Of a stretch of 64,000 nucleotides of DNA, positions 23,725 through 32,108 are shown one piece after another. The stretch is taken from positions 62,001 to 126,000 of the forward strand of contig NZ_JAHVJO010000004.1 of assembly GCF_019801215.1 (NCBI RefSeq). The letters are read 5' to 3'. A program made the position numbers and the translations under genes. The notes below the pieces were generated by a model that ran no database searches, was not told the DNA's origin, and saw only the letters and a list, made by a program, of their open reading frames with translations. Position 1 is the first letter of the stretch, and each line of letters starts with the position of its first letter. The stretch comes from Fictibacillus nanhaiensis. Its GTDB lineage: Bacteria > Bacillota > Bacilli > Bacillales > Fictibacillaceae.

Positions 23725-24855
23725 ATGATACGTCCAACTGCTTTAATACTGACTGCACATTACGGAAGCGGTCATATCCAAGTAGCAAATGTACTAGCAA
23801 GTGAACTTCGCAATAGAGGGTATGATCCTATCATTTCGGATTTATTTGGAGAATCTTATCCACGTATTTCTCAAATCACACAATCTTTATTCATTAAGAG
23901 CTTCTCCTATGGCCATTCCTTTTACAAGTGGTGGTATTATGGGACAAATAAATTACATTCGAAAGGCATCGCCCAATTTTCCCGCTATCTTGGCAGAAAG
24001 AGGCTGCAAGAGCTTATTACAAAACACCAGCCTCAATTTGTTATCTCAACCTTCCCCCTGAATTCAGCTCCCTTTTTAATAAAAAAAGCGAGATATAAGA
24101 TACCAACGTATACCGTTATTACGGATTATTGCGCACATCCCTTTTGGGTCAACCCACTCATCGATCAGTATTTTGTTGCGTCAGATGCTGTAAAAGACGG
24201 ACTGATTCAGGATCATAACATTCATCAAAAACGCATTACCGTAAGCGGAATCCCCATCCAGCCTAAATTTGAGCGAGATGTGGATATGGACGCCGTTTAT
24301 GAAAAGTATAAGATTTCTCCAAAAAAACAAGTCGTTACCGTCCTTGCAGGAGCACAAGGCGTTTTGAAAAACGTAAAAGAAATCTGCCTCAACCTACTAG
24401 AGAACTCTGACTCTCAACTCGTAACCATTTGCGGAAACAACAAAGAACTTTATGAAAAACTTCTTCCGCTTACGCTGATCTATCCAGACACGTTTAAACT
24501 GTTTGGTTATGTAAAAGAGATTCATGAGGTTTTTTCCATAACTCATTGTTTAATTACTAAGCCAGGAGGCATCACCATAACGGAAGCGGCAGCTTTACGA
24601 GTTCCTTTAATTCTATATCGTCCTGTTCCTGGGCAAGAAGCTGAAAACGCGAAACACTTTTACAACAAAGGAGCTTCCGTAACATCCTACACCGTTGCTA
24701 AAACATGTGAACACGTAGAAAGAATTCTAGAAGATACAAAGGTTGCAAGACGTATGAAAATAGGACTAAATACTATTCATATTGCTCAATCTGCAAAACT
24801 GATTTCAGATTACTCCATCCACAAGACCGAACGTCAATCCTCATTATCACGTTAG
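23725..24855 (+). CDS. ugtP: MGDG-synthase-type glycosyltransferase (UgtP/YpfP-like)
   Basis: 376 residues, GT28 fold. The N-terminal acceptor domain has ALILTAHYGSGHIQVANVL near residue 8 (family motif G.GH..VA) and an MGDG_synth block to about 160; the C-terminal donor domain has HCLITKPGGITITEAAALRVPLILYRPVPGQEAENAKHF near 272-310, which binds UDP-sugar. Bacillus UgtP makes mono- and diglucosyl-diacylglycerol at the inner membrane face for the lipoteichoic-acid anchor. Length is close to UgtP (about 380). It could be a paralogue rather than the main UgtP. GGGGAGG precedes ATG 23725; the YfhP-like gene follows 11 bp later. Confidence 0.75.
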   Translation: MIRPTALILTAHYGSGHIQVANVLASELRNRGYDPIISDLFGESYPRISQITQSLFIKSFSYGHSFYKWWYYGTNKLHSKGIAQFSRYLGRKRLQELITKHQPQFVISTFPLNSAPFLIKKARYKIPTYTVITDYCAHPFWVNPLIDQYFVASDAVKDGLIQDHNIHQKRITVSGIPIQPKFERDVDMDAVYEKYKISPKKQVVTVLAGAQGVLKNVKEICLNLLENSDSQLVTICGNNKELYEKLLPLTLIYPDTFKLFGYVKEIHEVFSITHCLITKPGGITITEAAALRVPLILYRPVPGQEAENAKHFYNKGASVTSYTVAKTCEHVERILEDTKVARRMKIGLNTIHIAQSAKLISDYSIHKTERQSSLSR

Positions 24856-24866
24856 GAGGCAGAGAA

Positions 24867-25892
24867 ATGGATACAACTTCACATATTGTAATCGGGTTGG
24901 GATTAGGTGCTCTTGCTCAGATAGACCCTGTGGTAGCAAACAGCTCACTCTCATCTGCCGTTGTGTTAGGAACGGTCATCGGCTCAAATGCACCTGATTC
25001 GGACTGCATCTATAAGCTGAAAGGAAAAGGAAGCTATTTCAGAAACCACCGTGGCTGGTCGCATTCTTTACCTGCCCTTCCATTATGGGGTCTTGCGATA
25101 TCTGGAATCATCCATCCTTTTTTCCCTGATTCCTCCTTTTTGCATCTATTTTTGTGGACATTTCTTGCTGTGATTTTGCATGTTGGTTTTGATCTTTTCA
25201 ACGTGTATGGAACACAGAGTTTAAAACCATTCTCCTCAAAGTGGGTGTCCTTTGATTGTATTCCTTTAGTAGACCCACTCATATTAGGGCTTCACGTTAC
25301 GGGTTTTGTGCTTATGCTTTTCTTCGAGCCCGGTATTATTTTCTTATGGATTTATGGAGCAATCTCTTTACACCTACTGTATCGAACGGTTTATGCGGTG
25401 AGGATTCATAAGCATCTGAGACTTTATTATCCTGTTGCAAAACGGATCAAGGTCATTCCAAGACCTGATCTTTTATCGTGGGACTTTTTAATTGAAACAA
25501 AGGAAGAATTCATATTTGGGAGCTATACAGCTACAAAAATAAAAATTGAACACAAACTAGTGAAAAAAGAGGAGTATCTTGAGCTGATCGCTGACAGCAA
25601 GAAAGAACGAGACATATCAGATTTTCTTGCTTCAACAGAGTATGCCTATCCTTTTGTAAAAAAATCTAAGACAGGTTACTTCGTGATGTGGAAAGATCTT
25701 CGTTTTCGTATGAACAAAACGTATTTTCCTTATCTCTCTATCCTGTTTATCAGCGAGGATTCCACGTACAAAGCAACATATACTGATAAACTATATTCTC
25801 TAAAAAGTTACCGTAAAGTCATGAGGGATTTGGAATATGGCTCTATTAGGGATAAGAAGTTTGTAAATAAACCTTACTTGCGAACAAGCTAA
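24867..25892 (+). CDS. YfhP-like membrane-bound metal-dependent hydrolase
   Basis: 341 residues. The N-terminus MDTTSHIVIGLGLGALAQ and GSNAPDSDCIYKLKG ... FRNHRGWSHSLPALPLWG carry the His/Asp residues of the YdjM/DUF457 inner-membrane hydrolase family; about four membrane helices (26-45, 72-92, 98-118, 143-170) follow, with HVGFDLFNVYGTQ near 112. The last 150 residues are a soluble domain. Bacillus YfhP is the nearest recognisable relative; substrate unknown. It follows the glycosyltransferase by 11 bp (site AGGAGG), so a shared role in the membrane is possible. Confidence 0.75.
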   Translation: MDTTSHIVIGLGLGALAQIDPVVANSSLSSAVVLGTVIGSNAPDSDCIYKLKGKGSYFRNHRGWSHSLPALPLWGLAISGIIHPFFPDSSFLHLFLWTFLAVILHVGFDLFNVYGTQSLKPFSSKWVSFDCIPLVDPLILGLHVTGFVLMLFFEPGIIFLWIYGAISLHLLYRTVYAVRIHKHLRLYYPVAKRIKVIPRPDLLSWDFLIETKEEFIFGSYTATKIKIEHKLVKKEEYLELIADSKKERDISDFLASTEYAYPFVKKSKTGYFVMWKDLRFRMNKTYFPYLSILFISEDSTYKATYTDKLYSLKSYRKVMRDLEYGSIRDKKFVNKPYLRTS

Positions 25893-25907
25893 AATAATTT
25901 TAACGAA

Positions 25908-25940
25908 GGGTGTCCGACACTAGTTGGAGCACTCTTTTTT
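25908..25940 (+). terminator. Terminator after the UgtP-YfhP operon
   Basis: GGGTGTCC ... GGAGCACTC hairpin with GU pairs followed by TTTTTT on the plus strand, just past the YfhP-like stop. Confidence 0.65.
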
Positions 25941-25944
25941 CAGT

Positions 25945-25984
25945 AAAAAAGGTTCATGAGGTGACCATACAACCTCATGAACCT
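25945..25984 (-). terminator. Terminator after the PhoD gene
   Basis: Minus-strand GGTTCATGAGG, 11-nt loop, CCTCATGAACC (perfect 11-bp stem) followed by TTTTTTA. Confidence 0.9.
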
Positions 25985-25993
25985 CTATTTCTA

Positions 25994-28336
25994 TTAAATC
26001 TGCGAGTTCATAACAAAAGCAACTAATCGCCAAGCACCATCTCCAAGCTGACCTGTAATTTCAAGGTCAATCTCTTTACCTGCGCTTCCTCCGTCCAGCT
26101 CAAAGCTTAACCATTTGAATTGACCGGCATCTAATGTACGGCCAGTTTCAGCTAATAGCTTGTTATCTGAACGGATAATCGTATTTGCCGATCCATACAT
26201 CGAATCACCCGTAAGAAAGTATACGTTATGGCTTCCCGCAGGAACCGCGACTCTAAAAATAATCAGCTTTTCTCTTGATGCAATTAAATCTCGCTGCAAA
26301 GAGTCAGCATTGCTTCGGTCTCTACCAAATGGCAGTGTCCCAACCCATCCATAGCCTTTTACGGAGTCCCATGTATCTTCCGGAACTAAACTTTTGTAAG
26401 TTGCAAGAGTGGGTGTTGAATTAAGACCTCCATCTAGTGCAAGCAGAGCATCATCGCCTGAAAGCGCTGAGACGACTTGAATGTCACGAGGCGGACCATA
26501 TACAACCGTTTCTCCGGCATCCACTTCAACACGGAGTCTTTCAGCTGCAGGTATTCCTGCTGGGGGGTTGACCATTACCAAAAATTCTAATTCAGCTGAT
26601 GGTTCAATGACCTTCGTAACAGCTTCACTTTGCCAACCATCTGGAACAGGAATGTTTACCGTTACCTTTACTGGTTTTGCAGTTCCATTACTGAGCATTA
26701 CTTTTACTGGATTCGGCTGCCCTGCCATCATCGTATCCGCCGCCATTCCCGTTATGTCTACTCCACCCATTCGAACAGCCCCAGCTTTTCCGTTTTTTAC
26801 AGTGAAAGAAGCAAGCGTAACTGCAACAGCATCCGTACTGCTTGGAGAAGAAACGACGCGATAATTTGAATTCCATGATTTATGAGTTACATGACAACTC
26901 ACATATCCGCGATAATCACCATCAAAGAATTTCACATGCTGATTAACAGGAAGTGCCGCTTCGATTTGGTTTTTCCATCCACATCCTGAACTGATTGACG
27001 TACCCACAAATTCTGTAGCCAACGTTTTAGAGCTTGGATTATTAAAATCTTCCTTCAGATCATTTACCCAGCTGGAATGCCAGTCGCCGCTTAACACAAT
27101 TGGATTAGAGGGCTTATATTTTTTTATAAAAGTAAAAAGGCGGTCTCGGTCAGCTGAATAGCCATCCCACTGATCATGATTGACGCTTATGCCTTCTCCT
27201 GGATCATAATCGTATTGTGCCATCATGGTCTGCTGAGCAATTACGTTCCATTTTGTTCTTGAATCACGGAGATTCTTTAACAGCCATGCCCCTTGCTCAG
27301 AACCTACTAGCGTTCGATTAGGATTAGACGCCTCAGGGTCAAGTGGCCCACTTGGAAAACCGCTCCCTACTTGATTATCTCGGTATTGGCGTGTATCTAA
27401 AATACTAAACTCAATTAAACTGCCGAACGTAAACTTGCGATAAAGAAGCATGTCTGGACCGTTTGGCTTTGAACGGCGTCTTAAAGGCATGTGCTCATAA
27501 TACGCCTGAAAAGCGGCTGCACGAACTTGTAGAAATCGTTCACGTTCCCCTTCAGGATAGTTAGGATCGGAAATATCATCTGACCAATCATTATCTACCT
27601 CATGGTCGTCAAATGTAACGATGAATGGAAACTTTGCATGCGCTGCCTGTAAATCCTGTGACGTTTTATATTGCGCATGAAGCAGACGGTAATCTGTCAG
27701 GGTTTCTGTATCTCCCTTTTCATAGATGTAATCTCCTAAATGAAATACAAAATCAAAATCTTCATCCACCATGTTGCGATAAGCCGAGAAATGCCCTCCT
27801 GTCCAAGCCTGACATGAAGCAATACCAAATGAAAGGCTCTTTACATTATCATCACGTTCTGGAGCTGTTTTCGTTCTTCCTACTGGACTTATCTCATTAC
27901 CTACTTTAAACCGATAATAGTATTCTTTTCCAGCCTGTAAACCATACACTTCTGCGTGCACGGAATGGCCAAGTTCTGGAGCTGCAATCTCACTACCTGA
28001 AAGAACGACTTTACTAAATTCCTCATCATATGCCATTTCCCATTGAACGGAAACGTACTTATTTTCCATACCGCCTTTTCCATCCTCTGCAAGAGGCTCT
28101 GGTGCAAGTCTTGTCCAAAGTACAACGCTGTCAGGTAATGGATCTCCTGAGGCTACTCCAAGTGTAAAGGGTGAATCTAAAAACACGGGTGTTGCTTCAA
28201 CATCCTCTGTTCTATTGATGGCCGGAACAGATAGACCGATAGCCGTTATAGCAGCTGATTTTCCCGACGTTTTAAGGAAATTTCTTCGGTTCATTTTTTC
28301 AGTAGAAAAGTCTTTTAACCATTTTTCAAAACCCAC
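25994..28336 (-). CDS. phoD: Tat-exported PhoD-family alkaline phosphatase with C-terminal extension
   Basis: About 780 residues. The N-terminus has a twin-arginine signal NRRNFLKTSGKSAAITAIGL near 16-35 (Tat motif RRNFLK). The PhoD catalytic part (about 50-510) shows GVASGDPLPDSVVLWTRL, FGIASCQAWTGGHFSAYRNM, FVFHLGDYIYEKG, VTFDDHEVDNDW and LSGDWHSSW, which bind the Ca/Fe centre. Residues about 520-780 are extra relative to the 583-residue Bacillus subtilis PhoD and look like beta-sandwich domains (VKVMLSNGTAKPVKVTVNIPVPDGW; a carbohydrate-binding-like last segment). It releases phosphate from phosphodiesters or teichoic acid outside the cell. GTG 28336 is chosen (AAAGGAG 8 nt upstream). Confidence 0.9.
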   Translation of the reverse strand: MGFEKWLKDFSTEKMNRRNFLKTSGKSAAITAIGLSVPAINRTEDVEATPVFLDSPFTLGVASGDPLPDSVVLWTRLAPEPLAEDGKGGMENKYVSVQWEMAYDEEFSKVVLSGSEIAAPELGHSVHAEVYGLQAGKEYYYRFKVGNEISPVGRTKTAPERDDNVKSLSFGIASCQAWTGGHFSAYRNMVDEDFDFVFHLGDYIYEKGDTETLTDYRLLHAQYKTSQDLQAAHAKFPFIVTFDDHEVDNDWSDDISDPNYPEGERERFLQVRAAAFQAYYEHMPLRRRSKPNGPDMLLYRKFTFGSLIEFSILDTRQYRDNQVGSGFPSGPLDPEASNPNRTLVGSEQGAWLLKNLRDSRTKWNVIAQQTMMAQYDYDPGEGISVNHDQWDGYSADRDRLFTFIKKYKPSNPIVLSGDWHSSWVNDLKEDFNNPSSKTLATEFVGTSISSGCGWKNQIEAALPVNQHVKFFDGDYRGYVSCHVTHKSWNSNYRVVSSPSSTDAVAVTLASFTVKNGKAGAVRMGGVDITGMAADTMMAGQPNPVKVMLSNGTAKPVKVTVNIPVPDGWQSEAVTKVIEPSAELEFLVMVNPPAGIPAAERLRVEVDAGETVVYGPPRDIQVVSALSGDDALLALDGGLNSTPTLATYKSLVPEDTWDSVKGYGWVGTLPFGRDRSNADSLQRDLIASREKLIIFRVAVPAGSHNVYFLTGDSMYGSANTIIRSDNKLLAETGRTLDAGQFKWLSFELDGGSAGKEIDLEITGQLGDGAWRLVAFVMNSQI

Positions 28337-28550
28337 TAGACCCACTCCTTTTATTGATTATGTAAGATAACTATTCTGATTGTATGTAAGAATAATAAAC
28401 TGGTCATTACAGCCATATAAAGTTTTGTAAAGACTTCAGACAATGACTTTCGTTTTTATCTCAGCAGATAATGTGCTAATCACCTATACCAAAATAGGAC
28501 AACTTGAATAAGATATCTTAATGTCTGGTTTAAAAATTTGAGGTGAAACA

Positions 28551-28985
28551 ATGAAAAAAAGATTTGAAGCAAAACTTAGAGGAAGAAATGAAGTACCCCC
28601 TGTAAAAACAAATGCTAAAGGGGAAGCTAAATTTCTTGTGAACAAGGATTGTACAGAAATTAAATTTATATTAAAAGTTGAAAATATTAAAAACTTTATC
28701 CAAGCACACATTCACGTAGGTGGACCTGATGTAAACGGCCCAGTCGTTGCTTTCCTGTTCGGAGCTGATTTGGACACACTAGCTGAGCAAAACGGCATAA
28801 CCACTTGTAAAGGTATTGTAACAGGTGTCATTACAGACGAAGATATCGTAAAAAATGATGCATGTGTTAAATCCGTTAGAGAATTAGTGAAGCTGATGAA
28901 AAAAGGCTGCACGTATGTGAACGTTCATACGGAACAGAATATAAACGGTGAGATTCGCGGACAAATTAGACGCGTACATCACTAA
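28551..28985 (+). CDS. CHRD-domain protein
   Basis: 144 residues forming one CHRD domain: FEAKLRGRNEVPPVKTNAKGEAKFLV at the start, IQAHIHVGGPDVNGPVVAFLF near 51 and TYVNVHTEQNINGEIRGQIRR at the end, the usual conserved blocks. No signal peptide is visible, unlike many CHRD proteins, so it may be cytoplasmic or spore-associated. Function unknown. GAGGTG precedes ATG 28551. Single gene ending at a bidirectional terminator. Confidence 0.85.
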   Translation: MKKRFEAKLRGRNEVPPVKTNAKGEAKFLVNKDCTEIKFILKVENIKNFIQAHIHVGGPDVNGPVVAFLFGADLDTLAEQNGITTCKGIVTGVITDEDIVKNDACVKSVRELVKLMKKGCTYVNVHTEQNINGEIRGQIRRVHH

Positions 28986-29005
28986 TAGAAAAGCAAGCAG
29001 AACGA

Positions 29006-29040
29006 AAAAAGGACGATCACTGGGTGGATCGTCCTTTTAT
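29006..29040. terminator. Bidirectional terminator (CHRD gene / aldolase-like gene)
   Basis: GGACGATCACTGGGTGGATC completed by GTCC, with A-run on the left and TTTTAT on the right, between convergent genes. Confidence 0.85.
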
Positions 29041-29043
29041 TGC

Positions 29044-30147
29044 TTATATTATAAAATTCATTTCTTTTATTCTTTCATCCAGCAATGAAAAGAGTTCCAG
29101 TAATTTATCTTTTGGGATGCTGTCATAGCTATCGCCGGTACTCGCTTCAAAAAAACATTCATTCTTTCCAGTCTCTCTTAAATTCCCGGTCATACCGATA
29201 TTTGTAGCTCTATATATTTCTGCAAGCAGGTCATCCATTCTCTCTTTTGGTTCATCGAAATGAACATGAAACATGTTGGATACAGGTACTTCAGGGATGG
29301 TTTTAACTCTGTTGCATTGATTAAAAAGTTCTGCAAGTTCTATAGCATTTTCAAAATACTTCTGCATCTTGTCTTTTCGCTCATCAAAATTAGTATCTGC
29401 ACTGATGATATACGGATTCAGACTGATCAAATCACCGCCATGACGTCTTTTCCAAACTTTTGATTGATTCGTAAAAGATTTCTCGCCTGCTAATATTGCT
29501 CCAGCGACTCCACCGATCCCTTTATAGAAGGACACATAAACACTATCAAAAAGAGCACAAACCTCAGCAGCAGTTTTTTTATAGTATGGAAGAATTTCAA
29601 AAAGTCTTGCGCCATCTAAATGCAGTTTGATCTCTTTGCTTCTGCAAAAGTCAGAAATTCCAACAAGTGTCTCATAGTCAGGCAGCTGACCACCGATTTC
29701 GCGCTGAGGCAATTCGAGCAATACACATGAAACGTCTTCCTTCATGTTTACAACATCCTCTAATGTAATAACCCTGTTCTTATCTGCTAGCAAAACCGAA
29801 TCTATATGATGCAGTTTTTTTAATCCTTCTTCTTCGTGAATTTCTAAATGACATAGTGGGTGATAAGCGACTCGGTTTATTCCTTTTTGATCACACCATA
29901 TGCGCAAGGCAATCTGCTGTGCCATCGTACCACTTGGGAAAAACACCGCTGATTCTTTCCCTAGAAACTCAGCCATCTTTTCCTGAAAGTCTTCAATTAC
30001 TTTACCTTCACCGTAAAGATCACTCTCTTGCTCGCCGTCAACTTGGTCCAATGCATCTTTTAAAACTTGAACATTCCGTATACCATGGCCGGTTATTTGG
30101 TACTTTGTTTTTCTATACGATTCTTTTAACAGATTTTTTTCTCCCAA
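29044..30147 (-). CDS. Threonine-aldolase-family PLP enzyme (beta-eliminating lyase)
   Basis: About 367 residues of fold-type I PLP enzyme: ESDLYGEGKVIEDFQEKMAEFLGKESAVFFPSGTMAQQIAL near 40-82, LHLDGARLFEI near 172 (Asp for PLP N1) and the Schiff-base Lys in VYVSFYKGIGGVAGAIL near 208. Threonine aldolases cleave L-threonine to glycine and acetaldehyde; the length and split motifs leave another beta-eliminating lyase possible. The start is taken as TTG 30147, 9 nt after AGGAGG; the ATG at 30174 lies upstream of that site and has none of its own. Confidence 0.75.
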   Translation of the reverse strand: MGEKNLLKESYRKTKYQITGHGIRNVQVLKDALDQVDGEQESDLYGEGKVIEDFQEKMAEFLGKESAVFFPSGTMAQQIALRIWCDQKGINRVAYHPLCHLEIHEEEGLKKLHHIDSVLLADKNRVITLEDVVNMKEDVSCVLLELPQREIGGQLPDYETLVGISDFCRSKEIKLHLDGARLFEILPYYKKTAAEVCALFDSVYVSFYKGIGGVAGAILAGEKSFTNQSKVWKRRHGGDLISLNPYIISADTNFDERKDKMQKYFENAIELAELFNQCNRVKTIPEVPVSNMFHVHFDEPKERMDDLLAEIYRATNIGMTGNLRETGKNECFFEASTGDSYDSIPKDKLLELFSLLDERIKEMNFII

Positions 30148-30231
30148 AAAGGGATCCCTCCTTTTGTAATCCATATATTCTTACATAAATCATAACAGAT
30201 AACTGTTAGGTAACATCTGCATTTATCCATT

Positions 30232-30261
30232 TAAAAAAGGATTCCCTGAGAGGAAATCCTG
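30232..30261 (-). terminator. Terminator after the small acidic gene
   Basis: Minus-strand AGGATTTCCTCTCAGGGAAT then CCTTTTTTAAA: a stem with one bulge and a T-run. Confidence 0.7.
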
Positions 30262-30282
30262 CCGTACAAAAAGGGAGTAAAC

Positions 30283-30474
30283 CTATTCTTCTTTTGCACC
30301 ATCTTCTGCAATCGCTCTTAAATCTGCGTAAAAAAAGTCATCATTACATAGCGGTGAGTGCTCTTTATCATTTATCATGTTGGCTTTTTTTATTATTTCC
30401 GAACCTTCGTTTGTGTCATTTAGATGTATACTGTCGGCTATTTCTTGAAATTCATTTTCTTTATTTTTCATCAT
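30283..30474 (-). CDS. Small acidic protein, unknown
   Basis: 63 residues (MMKNKENEFQEIADSIHLND ...), rich in Glu, Asp and Lys, with no membrane segment. A clear GGAGGG site precedes ATG 30474 and a terminator follows the stop, so expression as a short monocistronic transcript is likely. Low-complexity acidic sequence of this kind is seen in small spore or stress proteins, but no family was recognised. Confidence 0.5.
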   Translation of the reverse strand: MMKNKENEFQEIADSIHLNDTNEGSEIIKKANMINDKEHSPLCNDDFFYADLRAIAEDGAKEE

Positions 30475-30540
30475 TCATCCCTCCTATGTTTGTTAACTTC
30501 CCCAAAACGGAAATATTTTACACTGTTAATTTAGGGCAAT

Positions 30541-30566
30541 AAAAAACCCCTGGTGCACAGGGGTTT
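30541..30566 (-). terminator. Terminator after the MBL-rhodanese gene
   Basis: AAACCCCTGTGCACCAGGGG then TTTTTTA on the minus strand, immediately past the stop of the MBL-rhodanese gene. Confidence 0.85.
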
Positions 30567-30571
30567 GAATT

Positions 30572-31957
30572 TCAATCTGTTTTTACCGGTAATCCTTCTT
30601 TTTGCCAGGAAGAAAAACCTCCTCTTATATTAAGAACATCTTTAAATCCCTTTGCTTGAAGCAAACTTGTGCCAATTGCAGAACGGACGCCAGACTGGCA
30701 ATGGGTAATGATTGTTTTATCTTTCGGAAGAGATTCGAGCTCATCTTCCAAATTTCCAAGCATATGATGGTGAGCACCAGGTATGTGACCGCTTTCCCAC
30801 TCACTTTGATTCCGCACATCAATCAGATAAAAATCTTCATTATCTAATAATTTTTTTGCCTCATTTGGGGATATCGATTCATACCCTTCAAGGTTCTTTC
30901 CTATCTCTTCCGGTAAAATAAAGCCTTTTACCTGATCGAGCCCAATGGACTGCAACGATTTTTTCACATGAGACAGTTCTTCTTCCTTAACAATTAAGAC
31001 AATATCTTGTTCATAATTCAATAGCCAACCCGCCCAGTTTGTGAATGAACGGTTATACGGCAAGTTCAAGGAACCCTTAACATGACCCTTCTCAAATTCA
31101 CCGGCAGGTCTTGTGTCTACTAAAATTTCACCATTACTAAGAGGTAAAGACAGTTTGGGCGTTTTTTCTTTGGTTAACAACTCAGGTCCTGTTTTGTTTA
31201 ACCTCTTCATCTGTGCAAAATATTTCGGGGGCTCTGGCTGTCCTGCAAGCAATTCTTTCTTAAACAATTCCTCTTCTTTCAACTGGAAAGCCCAATTGAA
31301 TCTTTTCTCATACCCTAAAGTTGTCATTGGAACTGCACCTAAAGATTTGCCGCACGAACTTCCAGCACCATGAGCTGGCCAAACCTGCAAAAAGTCAGGG
31401 TATGCTTCTACTTTTTGGAGAGACTGATACAGCTCTTTCGCTCCCTCTTCAGAAGTTCCAGCTGCTTGGGCCGCTTTTTCAAGTAAATCCGGGCGTCCTA
31501 CATCACCCACAAAGAGAAAGTCTCCTGTAAATATTCCCATAGGCTCATTAGCTCCTCCGCCTTTATCCGTTAGAACCAATGAAATGCTCTCAGGTGTATG
31601 ACCAGGTGTATGAAGAACATCAAAAACAACTTTACCAACAGAGAATGTTGATCCCTCTTTTACTAATTCATGATCATATTGAGACAGATATAGGTACTTC
31701 CAATCCTTGTCCCCTTCATCAGACATATACAATTTTGCATGATGGTGGTGAGCGAGTTCTCTTGCCCCGGAAAGATAATCAGCGTGAATATGGGTTTCTG
31801 CTGCTGCGTTTATGGTTAAACCTTCTTTTTTAGCAACCTCAAGATAAGGTTCAATATTCCTTGCCGGATCGATTACGATGGCTTCTCCAGTCTTCTGGCA
31901 GCCGATTAGGTAAGACATATGTGCCAGTTGTTCATCAAAAAATGATTTAAAGTACAA
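30572..31957 (-). CDS. Metallo-beta-lactamase/rhodanese fusion (persulfide dioxygenase, CstB-like)
   Basis: 461 residues: MBL domain (1-250) with THIHADYLSGA near residue 56 (metal ligands), LHTPGHTPESISL near 113 and FTGDFLFVGDVGRPDLL near 141, then two rhodanese domains. The first (about 278-360) lacks a catalytic Cys in its loop; the second (about 370-461) has CQSGVRS, the active-site loop. This is the layout of CstB-type enzymes that oxidise low-molecular-weight persulfides to thiosulfate during sulfide detoxification. A palindrome ATACCT-N4-AGGTAT just upstream (32011-32026) looks like a CstR/CsoR-type operator. Confidence 0.85.
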   Translation of the reverse strand: MYFKSFFDEQLAHMSYLIGCQKTGEAIVIDPARNIEPYLEVAKKEGLTINAAAETHIHADYLSGARELAHHHHAKLYMSDEGDKDWKYLYLSQYDHELVKEGSTFSVGKVVFDVLHTPGHTPESISLVLTDKGGGANEPMGIFTGDFLFVGDVGRPDLLEKAAQAAGTSEEGAKELYQSLQKVEAYPDFLQVWPAHGAGSSCGKSLGAVPMTTLGYEKRFNWAFQLKEEELFKKELLAGQPEPPKYFAQMKRLNKTGPELLTKEKTPKLSLPLSNGEILVDTRPAGEFEKGHVKGSLNLPYNRSFTNWAGWLLNYEQDIVLIVKEEELSHVKKSLQSIGLDQVKGFILPEEIGKNLEGYESISPNEAKKLLDNEDFYLIDVRNQSEWESGHIPGAHHHMLGNLEDELESLPKDKTIITHCQSGVRSAIGTSLLQAKGFKDVLNIRGGFSSWQKEGLPVKTD

Positions 31958-32010
31958 AATAAACTCTCCTTTCGCCTAAAATTCCGTTGATTATACTAAT
32001 TACGTTTAAA

Positions 32011-32026
32011 ATACCTACCTAGGTAT
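32011..32026. promoter_or_regulatory. CstR/CsoR-type operator candidate before the MBL-rhodanese gene
   Basis: ATACCTACCTAGGTAT, 6-bp arms around 4 bp, 54 bp upstream of the gene. On the minus strand a TATAAT lies 17 bp after it, so a repressor bound here would cover the -35 region. The site resembles the AT-flanked C/G-tract operators of CstR, the persulfide sensor controlling cst genes. No CstR gene is visible in the window. Confidence 0.5.
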
Positions 32027-32060
32027 AATACCCAACAAGGATAAGTTTATAACTTCAATC

Positions 32061-32096
32061 AAAAAAGACAGGGAGCTTATAACACTCTCTGTCTTA
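32061..32096 (-). terminator. Terminator after the iron alcohol dehydrogenase gene
   Basis: AAGACAGAGAGTGTTATAAG then CTCCCTGTCTTTTTTG on the minus strand; a 9-bp stem with one mismatch and T-run. Confidence 0.85.
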
Positions 32097-32108
32097 ATTG
32101 CTGGTATT

